Shown here: positions 1 to 7,394 of the stretch, one piece after another | How the letters are laid out: the number at the start of each line of letters is the position of its first letter | How positions within the stretch are numbered: position 1 is the first letter of the stretch | Source of the DNA: Candidatus Gastranaerophilales bacterium | GTDB taxonomy: Bacteria; Cyanobacteriota; Vampirovibrionia; Gastranaerophilales; Gastranaerophilaceae | Direction: 5' to 3' | DNA: 64,000 nucleotides | Assembly (NCBI GenBank): GCA_928722015.1 | Contig: CAKMWI010000008.1 | Span: 256,325 to 320,324, forward strand | The notes under the pieces: model-generated | Told to the model about the DNA's origin: nothing | The model's database searches: none | Seen by the model: the letters and a program-made list of their open reading frames with translations, nothing else | Position numbers and translations under genes: made by a program

Positions 1-784
1 TTACATGCATCATAGGGGAAAGCCAAGATGTCCTCTGTGTGATTTTTATTTTAAAGTTAAATATATTATCTTGTACTTCATCAAATTTTTTCATTTGAAT
101 GTTTTCGAGGTTATATGAGGTGATAGTTTTGTTTCCTGCGTAGGTTTCATTATAGATGGTTATGATTTTTGAGCCTGCTGTAACCGATTTATTCATAACT
201 TCTTTGATTCTGTCTCTAATTTTTGCTAAAGGAAGAAATGCGCATCCTAGAACTGTTATAGCTATTATTGAAAGCTGCCAAGAATTGTATATTAAAACTG
301 CAGTGAGAGATATTGAAGAAAATAATCTTGATATAAAAGTTTTCAAGTTATTTAGTAACCCGCTGCAGGCAAGATCTGCATCTTTATTAAATCGATATAT
401 AATGTCTCCTGATTTTCTTGAGTCAAAAAAAGCTGTTTCAAAATGTAGTAGGCTCTTATATAAATCTCGTTTTAAATCATTTGTTATTTTTCCTCCAACC
501 CAGGTATTGAGGTATATTGCAAGGTAATTTAGTAATCCTTGAATGCATGTGAATAATACTATTCCTAAAGGTATGTACCATGGTGAGTGTATTGATTTAT
601 CAACCATGACGATGTCCATATAAGGCTTTAGCGCCAGCGCTATTACTGCGTCCAGTGAACCTATTGGAATGCAAATTAGAATGGCCATTATTGCTCTAAA
701 GCTGTATGGCTTTATATATGGCCACATTCGCTTATAATTTTTGACAAACTCAATTTTTGCAACTTTTGATTTAATTTTATCCAT
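1..784 (-). CDS. ABC exporter, MsbA-like, N-terminal membrane half (partial)
   Basis: The reading frame starts at the ATG at 784-782 and runs off the left edge, leaving 261 codons. It encodes the transmembrane half of a type-1 ABC exporter. Hydrophobic segments are visible at about residues 23-46, 57-85 and 140-165. The intracellular-loop signature FFDSRKSGDIIYRFNKDADL resembles the FFD..(S/T)G.L..R...D pattern of MsbA-type lipid and drug exporters. The ATP-binding half would lie outside the window, so Walker motifs cannot be checked. A GGAGAG about 25 bases before the ATG is too far away to be an ordinary ribosome-binding site. A terminator separates the gene from the upstream csaB-like gene. 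A lipid or glycan flippase role fits the neighbourhood, but the substrate is unknown. Confidence 0.85.
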   Translation of the reverse strand, partial: MDKIKSKVAKIEFVKNYKRMWPYIKPYSFRAIMAILICIPIGSLDAVIALALKPYMDIVMVDKSIHSPWYIPLGIVLFTCIQGLLNYLAIYLNTWVGGKITNDLKRDLYKSLLHFETAFFDSRKSGDIIYRFNKDADLACSGLLNNLKTFISRLFSSISLTAVLIYNSWQLSIIAITVLGCAFLPLAKIRDRIKEVMNKSVTAGSKIITIYNETYAGNKTITSYNLENIQMKKFDEVQDNIFNFKIKITQRTSWLSPMMHV

Positions 785-857
785 AGAAGTAATCCCAAAT
801 AGAAAGTTCTCTCCTTTGACAATTTTAATATGGTGAACTTGAAATGTGAGAATTTAC

Positions 858-888
858 AAAAAAAAGATTAGCCGAGTGGCTAATCTTT
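858..888 (-). terminator. Rho-independent terminator of the csaB-kdgK-eda transcript
   Basis: An 11-bp perfect stem (863-873 with 878-888, loop GAGT on the plus strand) is followed on the minus strand by a run of eight T (865-858). It lies just downstream of the csaB-like stop codon. Confidence 0.9.
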
Positions 889-911
889 ACGTAATATAAA
901 TTTACAATCTG

Positions 912-1928
912 TCAATTATTTATAACACTATCGAATCCATTCCAATTAAATGATTTTGTGTTTACTTTTAGTGAATTTTGGGCCGGATTTTGAGTTTTTA
1001 ACTCTTTAAATTGGTCTTTAAAATCTTTTTTTAAATCAAGCATGGGAAGATTAAATTCTTTTGCTATTTTATCAATTTTAATATCATAGTTTATTGCAAG
1101 AATTTTAGCTTGAGTAAGTAATCCAACAATTATTGCATGGAATCTCATTGCAATTAAATACTCGGCTTTTGACAAATTTTCTATAATTTCTTCATTTGTA
1201 AGATTATAATATAATTTTGTTTTTATATCCGGATTGAGCAGGTTAACTGCTTTTTCAAACTTCTTGCAGATATCTGTATCGATTGAATCTTGAAATGAAT
1301 AAATTTCTATATTTTTATCAGGAAATTCTTTGCAAACTTTCTGTGCAAGTCTGTCTATAAAGTCTTCACTCATTGTTCTAAAGTTTCGTAACTGTACTGC
1401 TACAGTATTTGATTTTATTATTTTATTTGTTTCTATAGAAAATATTGGATCGCATAGCAGGTCTGCTTTTATTCCCCAATTTTTTAGTAATTCTAAACTC
1501 TTTTCATCTCTTACGCTTACATAGTTACAGTGTTTTAGGAGATTTTTTGTAAGAACTATTCCTATAAAACTATTTATAGGTCCAATTCCTTGAGCAAAAA
1601 TAATAACAGTTTTTCTTAATACTAGTCCGACAAATATAATGAATAAATAATATATAAGACTTTTTAAACTTGTCGCATCTTGTAAAAGACTACCGCCACC
1701 GGATATTACTACATCTGATTTTGATATTGCACCTATTATATCCGGAATTTTAAATGTATAAACACTACGTATATGTTTATATTGTTTCATCGTATATTTA
1801 GGATCCGAAGATATAACTGTAATTCTGTGTTTATCAAGTTTTAATTTTTTTATCAGCACAGATAAAATTGCTTCGTCTCCAAAATTTTTAAATCCAAAAT
1901 ATCCTGATAAAACAAATCTTTTACTCAT
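912..1928 (-). CDS. csaB: Polysaccharide pyruvyl transferase, CsaB-like
   Basis: This 338-residue protein is a predicted polysaccharide pyruvyl transferase. Members of the family add ketal-linked pyruvate to cell-wall or surface polysaccharides. The N-terminal motif GYFGFKNFGDEAIL (about residues 9-22) and the glycine-rich motif SGGGSLLQDATS (about residues 75-86) are typical of the CsaB group. A C-terminal stretch around FHAIIVGLL also matches the family fold. It is the last gene of a three-gene minus-strand unit: its ATG overlaps the kdgK stop codon by one base (TAATG), which suggests translational coupling. The link to KDG metabolism is unexplained; shared use of phosphoenolpyruvate/pyruvate chemistry is one possibility. 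Family assignment is firm, the acceptor glycan is unknown. Confidence 0.85.
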   Translation of the reverse strand: MSKRFVLSGYFGFKNFGDEAILSVLIKKLKLDKHRITVISSDPKYTMKQYKHIRSVYTFKIPDIIGAISKSDVVISGGGSLLQDATSLKSLIYYLFIIFVGLVLRKTVIIFAQGIGPINSFIGIVLTKNLLKHCNYVSVRDEKSLELLKNWGIKADLLCDPIFSIETNKIIKSNTVAVQLRNFRTMSEDFIDRLAQKVCKEFPDKNIEIYSFQDSIDTDICKKFEKAVNLLNPDIKTKLYYNLTNEEIIENLSKAEYLIAMRFHAIIVGLLTQAKILAINYDIKIDKIAKEFNLPMLDLKKDFKDQFKELKTQNPAQNSLKVNTKSFNWNGFDSVINN

Positions 1929-2875
1929 TAAAAATCCTCAGTTTTGAAGATATTATAGACTTCTTCATAGTGAGGGATTGATTTTACGGCTCCAATTCCC
2001 TGTGCTTGCAAACCTGCAGCTATCGATGCAATCTTACCTGCTTCAATTGCAGAATAACCGTTTGCAATTGAATGTAAGTATGCTCCGTTAAAAGCATCTC
2101 CTGAAGATGTAGTATCTATAATATTTTCAGTGTAAAAAGGAACAAAATTTGTGTTGCCTTGGCAATTGATAAAGTAACCCTTATTTTCGCTTGATTTAAT
2201 AACTATAGTTTGGATTCCCTGGTCTGTAAGGTATTTTGTTATATTTTCAAGAGATGCTATTTCAAAAATACTTTTTGTGTCATATTTTGAACTCATAAAA
2301 AGAATATCTGTTAAAGGTGCAATTTCATCAAAATATTCTCTTGCATCTTCCTGCGTAGAAATAAGTGGAGAATAATTTGGATCATAGGCGGTTATAATAT
2401 TATTCTCTTTTGCTATTTCAAATGCTTTTTTAACGGCTTCTCTGGCAGCCATTGATAGTGATTGAGTAATACCTGATGCATATATAATTTTAGAACTTGT
2501 AATATAATCTGAGTCAATGTCATCTATAGATAACTTTGCAGGTGCAATTTTCTTTCTGTAGTATGAAAATTCTTTATCGTGCAAAGATGTTCTTGAAACC
2601 ATATAAAGTCCGTTTTTCTCATTGACGATTTTTACATGAGTAGTATCAAGTCCTTCTTTTTCCCAGCTGGAAAGTAAATATTCTTTAAAAGCATCGTCTC
2701 CAAGGCATGTAATATATCCAACAGCAGAATTTAATCTTTTTGCCGCTATTGCTACAACTAATGAATCTCCTCCATAATATTTATGAAGGCATTCTGCATC
2801 TTTTAGTCTTTGATTTGTTGAAAATTCAATTAAACTTTCACCAATTGTTATTAAATCAAATGTGTTTTCTCTCAT
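1928..2875 (-). CDS. kdgK: 2-dehydro-3-deoxygluconokinase (PfkB family)
   Basis: This 315-residue PfkB/ribokinase-family kinase most likely phosphorylates 2-keto-3-deoxygluconate to KDPG. The N-terminal ITIGESLIEFS and KYYGGDSLVVAIAAKRL segments match the KDG kinase pattern. The C-terminal DTTSSGDAFNGAYL carries the family anion hole and catalytic Asp, although the usual GAGD is SSGD here. It sits three bases downstream of a KDPG aldolase gene, which supports KDG rather than fructose or adenosine as substrate. No Edd dehydratase is nearby, so the pair probably serves uronate or KDG catabolism rather than a full Entner-Doudoroff route. Specificity is inferred from context. Confidence 0.85.
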   Translation of the reverse strand: MRENTFDLITIGESLIEFSTNQRLKDAECLHKYYGGDSLVVAIAAKRLNSAVGYITCLGDDAFKEYLLSSWEKEGLDTTHVKIVNEKNGLYMVSRTSLHDKEFSYYRKKIAPAKLSIDDIDSDYITSSKIIYASGITQSLSMAAREAVKKAFEIAKENNIITAYDPNYSPLISTQEDAREYFDEIAPLTDILFMSSKYDTKSIFEIASLENITKYLTDQGIQTIVIKSSENKGYFINCQGNTNFVPFYTENIIDTTSSGDAFNGAYLHSIANGYSAIEAGKIASIAAGLQAQGIGAVKSIPHYEEVYNIFKTEDF

Positions 2876-2878
2876 ATT

Positions 2879-3484
2879 TTAGTTTAACTGCTCCAATAAT
2901 TTTTTTGTTCTTGCTGTTATTTCACTATAAGAGTCTGCTACTGTCAAATGTCGTCCGACACCTACTGCGAGCGCTCCTGCCTTGAGGTAACTTGAAACTT
3001 CTTCTAATTGAACATTTCCCTGTGGAATAACTTTTAAAAATGGCATAGGCCTTAATAAGTTTTCGATATATTCAGCACCACCCATATCTGTAATAGGGTA
3101 TATTTTAACAATTGAAATCCTTGATTTCCAAGCATTATAAGCTTCATTTGCCGTTGTAGTTCCTGCTATGAAGGGTAATCGTTTATCCTTTGAAATTTTG
3201 AGTAAATTCGTTTGGAATATTGGTGAAGAAATAATTTTGGCACCTGAGTCAATTGCAGCTTGTGCTTGCATTGAAGTTATAATTCCTCCGGCACAAATAG
3301 TTGCTTCATTTGAAAGAGTCTTAATTGCATTAAAAATTTTTGGGGTCTCGACATTTATTTCCATGATATCAAGTCCGCCATCTATTAAGGCTCTTGCTGT
3401 ACCTATTACTTCTTGTATGTCTGTACTTCTTATTATTGGAAATACTTTATTTTCTGAAAGTTTTTTAAATAAATTTATGTTCAT
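2879..3484 (-). CDS. eda: KDPG/KHG aldolase
   Basis: This 201-residue class I aldolase cleaves KDPG to pyruvate and glyceraldehyde 3-phosphate. The Schiff-base lysine lies in IVKIYPI (around residue 126), and the conserved Glu is in MEINVETP (around residue 42). The motif VIPQGNVQ and the final GVGRHL segment bind substrate phosphate in the family. Length is normal (about 205). It is the first gene of the eda-kdgK-csaB unit. The ribosome-binding site AAGGACAG precedes the ATG, and a perfect minus-strand -10 (TATAAT, 3513-3508) lies upstream, overlapping the leader of the divergent cyclase gene, so the two promoters interleave. Confidence 0.9.
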   Translation of the reverse strand: MNINLFKKLSENKVFPIIRSTDIQEVIGTARALIDGGLDIMEINVETPKIFNAIKTLSNEATICAGGIITSMQAQAAIDSGAKIISSPIFQTNLLKISKDKRLPFIAGTTTANEAYNAWKSRISIVKIYPITDMGGAEYIENLLRPMPFLKVIPQGNVQLEEVSSYLKAGALAVGVGRHLTVADSYSEITARTKKLLEQLN

Positions 3485-3550
3485 AATCTGTCCTTTTTTT
3501 TGAATTTATTATATCATAAAATAAAATTCACTGGGGAGCAGATTAAGATT

Positions 3551-5539
3551 ATGAAAAATTTAAAAAACAAATGGTTTTATTTTAACTCTAGTTTATTATA
3601 TTTGGTGTTAATATTTGTATTTTTTATATTATCACTCATGTTTATTGAACAATATGCAAATAGTTTTTTAATATCTAATTTTGCGGCTAATAAAACTGGT
3701 TCACAGGATATTATAGAAATTGTTGTGGATGATAAATCAATTCAAGAGTACAAATGGCCTTGGGCAAAAGATATGTATGCTCAAATATTGGATTATTTTC
3801 ACTCTTATGCTTCTCCGAAGGTTATTGGTTTTGACATGAATGTTACGACTTTTGATGAAAATAATTCAAAAGATATGCAGTTTGCAACTCAGGTAGGTAA
3901 GATGCCAAATCTTGTTTCAGGTTTTGTTCCTGAGATTGATAATGATAATTCTGAAAAAGTTTTTTTAACTGATTTTGCAAAAAAATATTCTATTGATACA
4001 GATGTAAAACTTGAGAATCCGACTACTATATATAACGGTATTGTAAATCCTCCAGAGGCTTTGTTGAATTCTGTTAATAATTACGGTTCTGTAAAAATAG
4101 AAAGTGCAACCGGTTCCGGATATTTATTTTCTACTATAAATCTTGTGAAAATACAGGATGCTTTTTATCCATCGTTACCGTTAAAAATGTATCTGTTAGA
4201 AAATAATACCAATAAAATTATTCTTGACCCTAGTAATATTATTGTTCCAAAAACTGGTTTAAAGATTCCTTATATGTATAAAAGCGATGGGGTTGCAAAA
4301 ACATTTATAAGATACTATAAAAATATTGTCAAAAAGGATATTATCACAGATTATTCCCATCCGAATGTGTCTGCTTCTCTTATTATCGATTCGTACAGGG
4401 CATTGAAATCAGGAATAACCCCGCAAAACCATCCTGAAATGTTTGCTGTTGGGACTGGCAAATATATTAATCCTATGTTGTTTAAAGATAAAACAGTGTT
4501 AATTGGAGCAAATATTTCCGGTCCTTCAGCTGATGTGTTGCTTACTCCTATGGCAATGCGTCATCCGGGAGTTGATATTCAGGCTACAATTTATGATAAT
4601 TTGATTAATAACCATTTTCTGAAATTTGCAGGTGTAGGTGTTGGATTTCTCTCTTTCATAATATTATCCTTGTTGGCTTTTATTGTGATTTTAAAATTTA
4701 AGTTTTTTAAAGGAATACTTTCAATTATATTTGTCGATATTTTATATTTAATTTTTGTATTTATCTGTGCACATAATGGTTATATTATCAGTTTTGCAGT
4801 GCCGTTAGTTTTGCAGTTTGTAACAGTTGTTTTCGGGTATTCATTTAAATTTATCTCAGAGAATAGAAATAAAGAAAAAATTAAGCAGGCTATGGGTAAA
4901 TACCTATCTCAAGATGTAATGAAAAATGTTGTAAGGAATATTGATGATTTAAAATTAGGCGGGAAAAGGGCTATTGTAACGGTTTTATTTTCTGATATAA
5001 GAGGTTTTACAAGTCTAAGTGAAAAGATGTCTGCTGAAGAAGTATCAATGATTTTAAATGAATATTTTGCGGAAATGGAACCTATTATCTCAAAATATAA
5101 TGGTGTAATTAATAAATTTATAGGTGATGCGGTTATGGCTATCTTTGGCGAACCTATTCAAGATATAAATCATGCCCAAAATGCTGTAAAATGTGCCTAT
5201 GAAATGCTTAAAAAGGTAGAGTATCTTCGTGAAAAATGGTTATTTGAAGGCAAACCAAAAATTGAAATAGGAATAGGTATTAATACCGGTGAAGTATTTA
5301 TAGGTAATATTGGTACAGAAACAAGGATGGAGTATACGGTTATTGGTGATACGGTCAATTTAGCCAGCAGAATTGAAAGTTATAATAAAGTATATAAAAC
5401 TAATTTGTTAGTAAGTAGTTCAACTTATTCTTCGATTTCTGATATTGCTGATGTTATAAAAATTAGTGAGGTTCAGATTCGTGGTAAGTCAAAGAAAATG
5501 AATATTTACGAAGTTTTAAGAATTGATGTTTCAAAATAA
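3551..5539 (+). CDS. CHASE2-domain class III adenylate/guanylate cyclase
   Basis: The start at 3551 is chosen because GGGGAG lies 13 bases upstream; a TTG start at 3500 has no support. The 662-residue protein has an N-terminal membrane segment (about 12-33), a large extracytoplasmic CHASE2 sensor (about 35-355), three closely spaced membrane helices (about 356-440) and a C-terminal class III cyclase domain (about 470-655). The catalytic domain has both metal-binding Asp residues (FSDIRGFT and KFIGDAVMAIFG), the Lys/Asp pair that selects adenine (NKFIGD, YTVIGDTVN) and the transition-state Asn/Arg (VNLASRIE). cAMP is therefore the expected product. The signal sensed is unknown. The gene is followed by a bidirectional terminator and faces yajQ. 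Confidence 0.92.
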   Translation: MKNLKNKWFYFNSSLLYLVLIFVFFILSLMFIEQYANSFLISNFAANKTGSQDIIEIVVDDKSIQEYKWPWAKDMYAQILDYFHSYASPKVIGFDMNVTTFDENNSKDMQFATQVGKMPNLVSGFVPEIDNDNSEKVFLTDFAKKYSIDTDVKLENPTTIYNGIVNPPEALLNSVNNYGSVKIESATGSGYLFSTINLVKIQDAFYPSLPLKMYLLENNTNKIILDPSNIIVPKTGLKIPYMYKSDGVAKTFIRYYKNIVKKDIITDYSHPNVSASLIIDSYRALKSGITPQNHPEMFAVGTGKYINPMLFKDKTVLIGANISGPSADVLLTPMAMRHPGVDIQATIYDNLINNHFLKFAGVGVGFLSFIILSLLAFIVILKFKFFKGILSIIFVDILYLIFVFICAHNGYIISFAVPLVLQFVTVVFGYSFKFISENRNKEKIKQAMGKYLSQDVMKNVVRNIDDLKLGGKRAIVTVLFSDIRGFTSLSEKMSAEEVSMILNEYFAEMEPIISKYNGVINKFIGDAVMAIFGEPIQDINHAQNAVKCAYEMLKKVEYLREKWLFEGKPKIEIGIGINTGEVFIGNIGTETRMEYTVIGDTVNLASRIESYNKVYKTNLLVSSSTYSSISDIADVIKISEVQIRGKSKKMNIYEVLRIDVSK

Positions 5540-5552
5540 TATTTGTAACTTA

Positions 5553-5592
5553 AGATAAAATAATCCGGCGTAAATGCCGGATTGTTTTATCT
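5553..5592. terminator. Bidirectional terminator between cyclase and yajQ
   Basis: The stem AATCCGGC/GCCGGATT (5562-5569 with 5576-5583) is flanked by AT-rich arms (AGATAAAA...TTTTATCT) that extend the pairing. It can stop the cyclase transcript on the plus strand and yajQ on the minus strand, and it overlaps the last codons of yajQ. Confidence 0.85.
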
Positions 5593-6087
5593 GTAATTTG
5601 TAAATTGTAGCGGATAATCGTATTTATCTTCATTTTTTCTAAGTGTTTGAATAACGGCTTGGAGGTCATCTTTGTCTTTACCTGATACTCTTACCTGGTC
5701 GCCTTGTATAGATGCCTGCACTTTTAATTTTGTTGCTTTAATATCCGCTGTAATTTTTTTAGCTAATTCTTGATTTAATCCCTTTTTTAAATTAAATATT
5801 TGTCTTACATTTCCTCCTAAAGCATTTTCAGGGGCTTGTGCATCAAGTATTTTAAGACTTAATCCTCTTTTAACTAGTTTGGATTGCAGAATATCAACAA
5901 TATTTTTTAATTTCATTTCATCATTTGTTGTTATAGTGATGCATTTATCTGCATCAAGTTCAACTTGTGAATTTGAATCTTTTAAATCGAATCTTGTTGT
6001 TAGTTCTCTTTTTACTTGGTCAATAGCATTGACAAGTTCTTGTTTATTATACTCAGATACAATATCAAAACTACATTCTTTTGCCAT
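5587..6087 (-). CDS. yajQ: YajQ family nucleotide-binding protein
   Basis: The start at 6087 is set by GGAGA nine bases upstream and by the family N-terminus MAKECSFDIVSEYNKQEL. The longer frame upstream carries a terminator hairpin and is unlikely to be translated. The 166-residue protein is full length for YajQ (about 163). YajQ proteins have two RNP-like folds; some bind cyclic di-GMP and regulate transcription, others are reported to bind nucleotides or tRNA. The family segments TRFDLKDS and KVQASIQGDQVRVSGK are present. Its position beside a cyclase is suggestive, but the neighbour is predicted to make cAMP and not c-di-GMP. Confidence 0.93.
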   Translation of the reverse strand: MAKECSFDIVSEYNKQELVNAIDQVKRELTTRFDLKDSNSQVELDADKCITITTNDEMKLKNIVDILQSKLVKRGLSLKILDAQAPENALGGNVRQIFNLKKGLNQELAKKITADIKATKLKVQASIQGDQVRVSGKDKDDLQAVIQTLRKNEDKYDYPLQFTNYR

Positions 6088-6148
6088 AACATATTCTCCT
6101 TTATTTATTTCAAAATCTGAATTCAAAATGTTTTTAGATATATTAGCA

Positions 6149-6175
6149 TAAAAAAGCAGGATATTACAATCCTGC
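6149..6175 (-). terminator. Terminator downstream of the 115-residue unknown gene
   Basis: The 7-bp stem GCAGGAT/ATCCTGC (6156-6162 with 6169-6175) is followed on the minus strand by a run of six T. It ends the transcript from 6560 before the yajQ start. Confidence 0.85.
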
Positions 6176-6212
6176 CTATTACACACTACAAATCTACCTA
6201 TTACTTAGAATT

Positions 6213-6560
6213 TTATTTTTTTATCTTTGTTTTGATTTTTTGAAATAAATTTTGTATACATTTAACAAGCTTTTTCCCGCCTTTAAAACATAAAACACCT
6301 GCTGTTATTGCGCCTGCTGCGATGAGCAATTTTTTGAATATAGCTTTATCGCGTTCTTTTCTTGTCGGTTGGTATATATCATTACTTAATTGTCCTTGAA
6401 TTCGTGTACCACTCATTGAGCCGGTAACTCCAGGAATAAAACCGCCACTTCCACCAAATGTTGCCGGAGCCATTGGAAGTATTGTATGTAAGTTACTTAA
6501 TCCTATGTCATCAGTAAATGCTGGATTAGTAAGATTATATTGTACACTTGTATCTACCAT
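6213..6560 (-). CDS. Small membrane protein of unknown function
   Basis: I do not recognise this 115-residue protein. The first half is polar and rich in Gly, Ser and Thr. One hydrophobic segment lies at about residues 79-97 (LLIAAGAITAGVLCF), followed by a strongly basic tail ending KIKTKIKK. This predicts a single membrane helix with the C-terminus inside. The ribosome-binding site is a weak AAAGG. The upstream region shares a long element with the gene at 41347, which also encodes a small Ala/Gly-rich membrane protein, so the two are probably co-regulated. It has its own terminator and appears monocistronic. Confidence 0.7.
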   Translation of the reverse strand: MVDTSVQYNLTNPAFTDDIGLSNLHTILPMAPATFGGSGGFIPGVTGSMSGTRIQGQLSNDIYQPTRKERDKAIFKKLLIAAGAITAGVLCFKGGKKLVKCIQNLFQKIKTKIKK

Positions 6561-6572
6561 TTTTACCTTTAA

Positions 6573-6616
6573 AAATAACCTTATACCTACATTTATATAA
6601 AGTATTTTTTTGTAAA
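6573..6616 (-). promoter_or_regulatory. Shared promoter-like element A
   Basis: On the minus strand this region reads TTTACAAAAAAATACTTTAT followed by an AAATG block and then TAAGGTTATTT. An almost identical series occurs upstream of 41347 (element B). The similarity is confined to the upstream DNA, since the two proteins are not obviously homologous. It is a candidate promoter or regulator site. Confidence 0.5.
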
Positions 6617-6675
6617 ATAATTTACTTTTTTGTTTTCTTTTGGTTTAATAATCTTAACAATATGAGGAAAGTATT

Positions 6676-6972
6676 ATGAAAATGTTCAAAAGGTGGTATG
6701 ATGCGGATTCTGTAGTGAGTAGAGCTATAAATGAGCTTGAGCATTCTTCAGAAGAAATTCAGGTTAGATGCGCAGATTATATTATTGATTTGTTGAAAGA
6801 TGTTGAGTTGGAGCAATTGAGTCTTGAAGATCAATATAATTATATTATGCGCAGGTGGTATGACAAAAATGTTAAAGTCTCACATGCAATTGAATATTTG
6901 AGACTTTCTCCTGTTGAAGTCAGAAGAGAGACAGCATTAAAAGTAATAAAATTTTTAAAAGAATTATCTTAA
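6676..6972 (+). CDS. Small helical protein built from two tandem repeats
   Basis: This 98-residue protein is an internal duplication. Residues about 4-43 and 59-97 align around the pattern RWYD....VS.AI..L..S..EV....A...I..LK. Both halves are predicted to be helical and amphipathic, resembling a pair of short HEAT-like or ARM-like helices. There is no signal peptide, so it should be cytoplasmic. The ribosome-binding site GAGGAAAG precedes the ATG. No known family is recognised. It may be a small adaptor, but no partner is evident from the neighbours. Confidence 0.75.
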   Translation: MKMFKRWYDADSVVSRAINELEHSSEEIQVRCADYIIDLLKDVELEQLSLEDQYNYIMRRWYDKNVKVSHAIEYLRLSPVEVRRETALKVIKFLKELS

Positions 6973-7033
6973 TTTCTTAATATTTAGACTTTTATTTTTT
7001 TATATTGTTTAATGTTATTGAGGAGGGATTATT

Positions 7034-7381
7034 GTGTCTGACGAAATAAATAAAAATGTAATAAATTTATTTTCCAATCATAATAATAATCGTATTTCGC
7101 CGGATATTAAAAATAAAATTAAATACTATGCCGGATTTAATTATGTTAAAATAAAGAAGGATGCTAATGGAAATAAATTTAGCAAAGAACATTTATTAAA
7201 ATACAGTTCAAAATGTCATTATATGGTTACAGTAATGAGAGAAATGGATAATGAAGTTGTCTTATATTCTTATGATGTTCCAAATGACGATTTGTTTAAA
7301 TTTATGAAGTCATTTGATGAAAATACTTTAGACGGTAAAATTATTGAAATAGACAAATATTTCCCCGAAGATTTAGCATAA
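7034..7381 (+). CDS. Hypothetical cytoplasmic protein
   Basis: A strong ribosome-binding site (GAGGAGGG) lies eight bases before a GTG start. The 115-residue protein has no signal peptide or membrane segment and is rich in Asn, Lys and Asp. It ends only 13 bases before the radical SAM gene, so the two are probably co-transcribed. I do not recognise a family. The segment HYMVTVMREMDNEVVLYSYD suggests a small alpha/beta domain. Confidence 0.7.
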   Translation: MSDEINKNVINLFSNHNNNRISPDIKNKIKYYAGFNYVKIKKDANGNKFSKEHLLKYSSKCHYMVTVMREMDNEVVLYSYDVPNDDLFKFMKSFDENTLDGKIIEIDKYFPEDLA

Positions 7382-7394
7382 GAGAAATAGGAAG

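Noticed and set aside
156..527. Plus-strand reading frame of 123 codons
   Set aside because: It lies opposite the ABC exporter gene, which has clear family motifs on the minus strand. The plus frame has no recognisable features or ribosome-binding site.
3500..3550. Upstream TTG start for the CHASE2 cyclase
   Set aside because: The added residues are not part of the membrane anchor, there is no ribosome-binding site, and GGGGAG is placed for the ATG at 3551.
5587..6186. Longer YajQ frame starting at 6186
   Set aside because: The extension spans a terminator hairpin and lacks family similarity; the ATG at 6087 has a good ribosome-binding site.
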